From NCBI RefSeq assembly GCF_900105395.1, contig NZ_LT629775.1, positions 1,302,001-1,366,000 on the forward strand: DNA of 64,000 nucleotides, read 5' to 3'. A model generated the notes under the pieces. That model worked only from the letters and a program-made list of their open reading frames with translations. It did no database searches and was not told where the DNA came from. The stretch is from Streptomyces sp. TLI_053 (GTDB lineage: Bacteria; Actinomycetota; Actinomycetes; Streptomycetales; Streptomycetaceae). The first letter of the stretch is position 1. Every line of letters begins with the position of its first letter. The position numbers and the translations under genes are program-made. This document shows positions 60,747-64,000 of this stretch, in pieces.

Positions 60747-61760
60747 TTGTCCATCCAGTCCATAGCCCACGTCGAGTACCACAGCGCCGACGCCGACGCC
60801 ACCGCGGCGGACCTCTGCGCCGACTACGGCTTCACCGCCGTCCCGCCCGAGCCGGAACAGCTGGCCGCGGCCGAGTCCGCGAACGCCCGCACCGTCCTGG
60901 TGCGCCAGGGCAGCATCCGGTTCCTGCTGCGCTCCGCCGCCGACCCCGAGCACCCGGTGGCCCGCTACGCCGCCCGGCACGGCGAGGGCGTGGCCGCCCT
61001 CGCGCTCTCCTGCCCCGACCCGCAGGCCGCCCTCGACCGCGCCGAGCGGCACGGCGCCCGCGTCCTGGACCGGGCCGGCGGCCTGGTCGCCGGCTTCGGC
61101 GACACCGCCCTGCGGTTCGTCCCCGAGGTGCCGACCGCGGCCGGGACCACCGGGGACGGCCCGCAGCTGCTGGACGCCCTCGACCACGCCGCGATCTGCC
61201 TGCCGGCCGGCCAACTGGCGGACGCGGTGCGCTTCTGCGAGGCCGCGCTCGGCATGCACCGGATCTTCGGCGAGTACATCGAGGTCGGCGAGCAGGCGAT
61301 GGACTCCAGCGTGGTGCAGAGCGCCTCCGGCGAGGTCACCTTCACCCTGATCGAGCCCGACACCAGCCGCCGGGCCGGCCAGATCGACACCTTCCTCGCC
61401 GACCACGACGGCGCCGGTGTCCAGCACCTCGCCTTCCGCACCGCGGACATCGCCACCGCCGTGCGCGGCGCCCGCGAGCGCGGTGTGGCGTTCCTGACCA
61501 CGCCCGGCACGTACTACGACGCGCTCGCCGAGCGGCTCGGCACCACCGCCATCCCGGTCGAGACCCTGCGCGAACTGGACGTCCTGGTCGACCAGGACCA
61601 CGGCGGGCAGCTGTTCCAGATCTTCGCCGGGTCCACCCACCCGCGGCGGACGTACTTCGTGGAGCTGATCGAGCGCCAGGGCGCCGGCACCTTCGGCACC
61701 GCCAACATCAAGGCCCTGTACGAGGCCGTCGAACGGCAGCGCGCCGCCGCCTCCGTCTGA
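60747..61760 (+). CDS. hmaS: 4-hydroxymandelate synthase-like (HPPD-fold dioxygenase)
   Basis: 337 residues of vicinal-oxygen-chelate fold. Iron ligands His147, His227 and Glu306 are all in place. The C-terminal helix reads NIKALYEAVER; true HPP dioxygenases usually have GNFKALFE, and hydroxymandelate synthases carry aliphatic/other residues there and shorter length, so I favour HmaS, which turns 4-hydroxyphenylpyruvate into 4-hydroxymandelate. The Hmo-like and HpgT-like genes support this. HPPD remains possible. TTG 60747 follows GGGGAGATCCCG. Confidence 0.85.
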   Translation: MSIQSIAHVEYHSADADATAADLCADYGFTAVPPEPEQLAAAESANARTVLVRQGSIRFLLRSAADPEHPVARYAARHGEGVAALALSCPDPQAALDRAERHGARVLDRAGGLVAGFGDTALRFVPEVPTAAGTTGDGPQLLDALDHAAICLPAGQLADAVRFCEAALGMHRIFGEYIEVGEQAMDSSVVQSASGEVTFTLIEPDTSRRAGQIDTFLADHDGAGVQHLAFRTADIATAVRGARERGVAFLTTPGTYYDALAERLGTTAIPVETLRELDVLVDQDHGGQLFQIFAGSTHPRRTYFVELIERQGAGTFGTANIKALYEAVERQRAAASV

Positions 61761-61797
61761 TTCCACCCGCACCGCCCGAAGAGGAGGCCCGACCCCC

Positions 61798-62712
61798 ATG
61801 ACCATCGCACCCGAGTTCCACCTCACCGAGGCCGAACGCGCCCTGCTGCCCACCCCCGAGGAGGTGGCCGGCTACCTGGAGCACGGCTGGTACCTGTCCC
61901 GCCGGCTGTTCAGCGACGAGGAGCTGGACACCCTCCAGGCCGCCACCGAGCACTACTACACCGGCCACCGCGACCGCGACCTCCCGGTCCGCCCGCCGCG
62001 GCTGGCCTCCTGGTCGGCCGCGGACGGCCCGGTCCAGCGGCACAACGACTACGTGCACTACGAGAGCGACGCGATCGGCGCGATCCTGCGCAAGCCGCTG
62101 CTCGGCGCCGTCGCGGCGCTGCTCGCCGAGGCCGAGGAGACCCGGATCTTCCAGGCCACCCTCATCTACAAGCCCCCGGTGCCGGGCGAGCCCAGCAACC
62201 AGGTGCCGTGGCACTTCGACAAGCACTACTGGCAGACCTCCTCCTCGGACCGGATGCTGACCGCCTTCCTGCCGTTCCACGACTGCGGCGAGGAGAACGG
62301 CACCATCACCATGGTCGACGGCAGCCACCGCTGGAAGGAGCTTCCCTCGGGGGAGGACTCCACCCGGCACTTCGCCGAGCGCGACAACTCCGAGCTGGAC
62401 TCCATCCTGGACGCCAACGCGGAGTACAACGGCACCGAGGTCCGCAAGATCCCGATGATCATCCCGCGCGGGCACGTCAGCTTCCACCACTGCCGCACGT
62501 ACCACGGCAGCGGCCCCAACCTGGCCTCCTACCCGCGCCGGGCGGTGTCGCTGCACCTCCAGGACGGCGGCAACGCGTACCAGGCCGCCACCCGGCCCGA
62601 CGGCGGGCCGGTGGTCTACAACCACGACGTGCTGGTCCGCCGCACCCCCGACGGCCGGCCCGACTACGCCGACCCGGACTTCTGCCCGACCGTCTGGCGG
62701 GGAGCGCTGTGA
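61798..62712 (+). CDS. Phytanoyl-CoA dioxygenase-family (Fe(II)/2-oxoglutarate) oxygenase
   Basis: 304 residues. The facial triad is His139-x-Asp141 (WHFDKHYW) and His236 (TYHGSGPN), with Arg247/248 (YPRRAVSLHL) for 2-oxoglutarate. Family members hydroxylate or halogenate carrier-bound or free intermediates; no halide-type substitution of the Asp is seen, so hydroxylation is likely. GGAGGCC precedes ATG 61798. It overlaps E1 alpha by 4 nt. Confidence 0.9.
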   Translation: MTIAPEFHLTEAERALLPTPEEVAGYLEHGWYLSRRLFSDEELDTLQAATEHYYTGHRDRDLPVRPPRLASWSAADGPVQRHNDYVHYESDAIGAILRKPLLGAVAALLAEAEETRIFQATLIYKPPVPGEPSNQVPWHFDKHYWQTSSSDRMLTAFLPFHDCGEENGTITMVDGSHRWKELPSGEDSTRHFAERDNSELDSILDANAEYNGTEVRKIPMIIPRGHVSFHHCRTYHGSGPNLASYPRRAVSLHLQDGGNAYQAATRPDGGPVVYNHDVLVRRTPDGRPDYADPDFCPTVWRGAL

Positions 62713-63809
62713 CGCCTGGGGCTCCCGCCGGCACCGCGCCCGTGACCGCGCCCGCCGTCCCGTCGGCCGATGCCGCCCCGTCCGCCGACGTCCCGCCCGC
62801 CGACGCCCCTTCGGCCGATGCCCCGCCCGTCGTGGCGGCGCTCGACACGCCCGAGCGGCGGTACCGGATGCTGCGGCTGATCCGCTCCTTCGAGGAGCGG
62901 GCCCTCGGGCTGGTCAAGTCCGGGGTGATCACCGGCGGCATCCACCCCTACATCGGGCAGGAGGCCGTCGCGGTCGGCGTCTGCGCCGCGCTCGGCACGG
63001 GCGACCGGCTCGCCTCCACCCACCGGGGCCACGGCCATGTGCTGGCCCGGGGCCTCGACCCGGCCCGGCTGCTGGCCGAGCTCGCCGGTCGGGTCGGCGG
63101 GTCCAACCGGGGCCGGGGCGGCTCGATGCACGCCGCCGACCTGCGGCTGGGCATCCTCGGCGCCAACGGCATCGTCGGCGCCGGCGCCCCGATCGCGGTC
63201 GGCGCCGCCTGGGCCGACCGGCAGGCCGGTTCGGACGCGGTCGCGGTGGCGTTCTTCGGCGACGGCGCGCTCAACCAGGGCGTGCTGCTGGAGTCGCTCA
63301 ACCTGGCCGCGATGTGGCGGCTGCCGGTGCTCTTCGTCTGCGAGAACAACGGCTACGCCACCACCCTGCCGGCCGGCACCGCGGTGGCGGGCAGCGCGGT
63401 CGGCCGGGCCGCCGCCTTCGGCATCCCGGCCACCGAGGTGGACGGCATGGACACCGAGGCGGTGCGGGCCGCCGCCGAGGAGGCCGTCGCCCACGCCCGG
63501 AACGGCGGCGGACCGAGCTTCCTGGAATGCCGCACCTACCGGTTCGAGGGCCACCACACCATGGAACGGCTGATGAAGCTGCACTACCGCACCACCGAGG
63601 AGGTGGCCGCCTGGCGCGAACGCGACCCGCTCCCCCGGGCCGCCACCGCGCTCGGCACCGGGCGCGCCGCCGCCCTGGACGCCGAGGTCGCCGCCGAACT
63701 CGCGGCGGCCGAGGAGTTCGCGCTCGCCTCGCCGCACCCCGACCCGGCCGGCGCCGCCGACCACCTGTACGCCTCCGGCCTGCGGCCCCGGGCGGGGGCG
63801 GTCGTATGA
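62709..63809 (+). CDS. 2-oxoacid dehydrogenase E1 component, alpha subunit
   Basis: 366 residues. Thiamine-diphosphate motif GDGALNQG (184-191) to CENN (211-214), preceded by STHRGHGHVLARG and RGGSMHAAD. The first 40 residues are a Pro/Ala/Asp/Ser repeat. It decarboxylates a 2-oxoacid; the usual E2 and E3 are not in the window. In a Hpg-type cluster the natural 2-oxoacids are 4-hydroxyphenylpyruvate and 4-hydroxybenzoylformate, so it may make an aryl-acyl thioester. It overlaps the beta subunit start by 4 nt. Confidence 0.88.
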   Translation: MTPGAPAGTAPVTAPAVPSADAAPSADVPPADAPSADAPPVVAALDTPERRYRMLRLIRSFEERALGLVKSGVITGGIHPYIGQEAVAVGVCAALGTGDRLASTHRGHGHVLARGLDPARLLAELAGRVGGSNRGRGGSMHAADLRLGILGANGIVGAGAPIAVGAAWADRQAGSDAVAVAFFGDGALNQGVLLESLNLAAMWRLPVLFVCENNGYATTLPAGTAVAGSAVGRAAAFGIPATEVDGMDTEAVRAAAEEAVAHARNGGGPSFLECRTYRFEGHHTMERLMKLHYRTTEEVAAWRERDPLPRAATALGTGRAAALDAEVAAELAAAEEFALASPHPDPAGAADHLYASGLRPRAGAVV

Positions 63810-64000
63810 GACTGTCGTACACCAAGGCGCTCAACCGGGCGCTGGCCGACGAACTGGACGCCGACCCCTCGGTCTGCGTGTTCGGCGAGGACATCGGCGC
63901 CGGGATGGCCGGGCCCACGCTCGGGCTGCTGGACCGGTTCGGGTCGGAGCGGATCGTCGACACCCCGCTCTCCGAGCAGGCGTTCACCGCGATGGCGGTC
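63806..64000 (+). CDS. 2-oxoacid dehydrogenase E1 component, beta subunit (partial)
   Basis: The first 65 codons are present; the gene continues past the right edge. LSYTKALNRALADELDADP and VFGEDIG (cofactor Glu) are the standard start of E1 beta. It pairs with the E1 alpha subunit through an ATGA overlap. Confidence 0.9.
   Translation, partial: MRLSYTKALNRALADELDADPSVCVFGEDIGAGMAGPTLGLLDRFGSERIVDTPLSEQAFTAMAV

Noticed and set aside
60747..61760. Housekeeping 4-hydroxyphenylpyruvate dioxygenase of tyrosine catabolism
   Set aside because: The gene is embedded in a biosynthetic cluster with Hmo- and HpgT-like genes and its C-terminal helix differs from HPPD; kept only as an alternative.

Overview
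The window is very GC-rich DNA with strong codon-position bias, GTG/TTG starts, many 4-nt ATGA/GTGA gene overlaps and families typical of Streptomyces and Kitasatospora (DUF574 methyltransferase, ArsR/DUF5937 regulator, MmpL pump, Hpg-type secondary metabolism). I read it as part of a streptomycete chromosome. No rRNA, tRNA, transposase, integrase or CRISPR array was seen.

Layout. (1) 1-11.6 kb: ordinary accessory genes: a secreted phospholipase C (cut by the left edge) behind an endonuclease/phosphatase-fold protein, a CsoR-family repressor with a palindromic site, a PRC-barrel protein, two methyltransferases, an MFS pump divergent from an ArsR regulator, a BadF-type sugar kinase, and a SulP transporter plus beta-carbonic anhydrase operon. 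(2) 12.0-26.5 kb: a dynamin/Hsp70 island. Two modules, each with two different dynamin-like GTPases and one Hsp70-like ATPase, are arranged almost as mirror images around an ECF sigma factor and a small repeat protein. Nearly all junctions overlap by 4 nt. A third, shorter Hsp70-like gene converges on the end. The Hsp70 proteins have no recognisable substrate-binding domain. After the nucleotide-binding domain they carry a lipoyl-like segment and, in two of three, a beta-propeller-like tail. (3) 26.6-32.7 kb: a secreted tripeptidyl-aminopeptidase-type hydrolase, a NarL/DesK-type two-component pair and an MmpL transporter. A 14-base sequence occurs upstream of both the kinase and the transporter. 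(4) 33.2-39.8 kb: an aminotransferase / epimerase / glycosyltransferase operon facing a short-chain dehydrogenase / polysaccharide deacetylase operon, then two membrane proteins. (5) 40.0 kb to the right edge: a biosynthetic gene cluster that continues beyond the window.

The cluster combines three enzymes of the 4-hydroxyphenylglycine route (hydroxymandelate synthase-like, hydroxymandelate oxidase-like and HpgT-like aminotransferase, in three separate places) with a type II, dissociated ketosynthase/ACP set: one KASIII-like enzyme, a partial KS-like partner, two KAS II-type enzymes, a chain-length-factor-like protein, three ACPs and one ACP-like protein without the attachment serine. It also has two AMP-forming ligases, a Sfp-type PPTase, a free-standing condensation-domain protein, a PhyH-type oxygenase, E1 alpha/beta of a 2-oxoacid dehydrogenase, a macrolide-type glycosyltransferase, a methyltransferase, an esterase and an ABC-2 exporter. 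No modular NRPS or PKS is visible. The simplest reading is that tyrosine-derived C8 aryl units are loaded on carrier proteins and extended or acylated by dissociated enzymes, then glycosylated and exported. The product is unknown to me.

The two most interesting items are the doubled dynamin/Hsp70/ECF island and the Hpg-type genes inside a dissociated KS/ACP cluster. All functions are read from motifs and gene context; no database search was possible.
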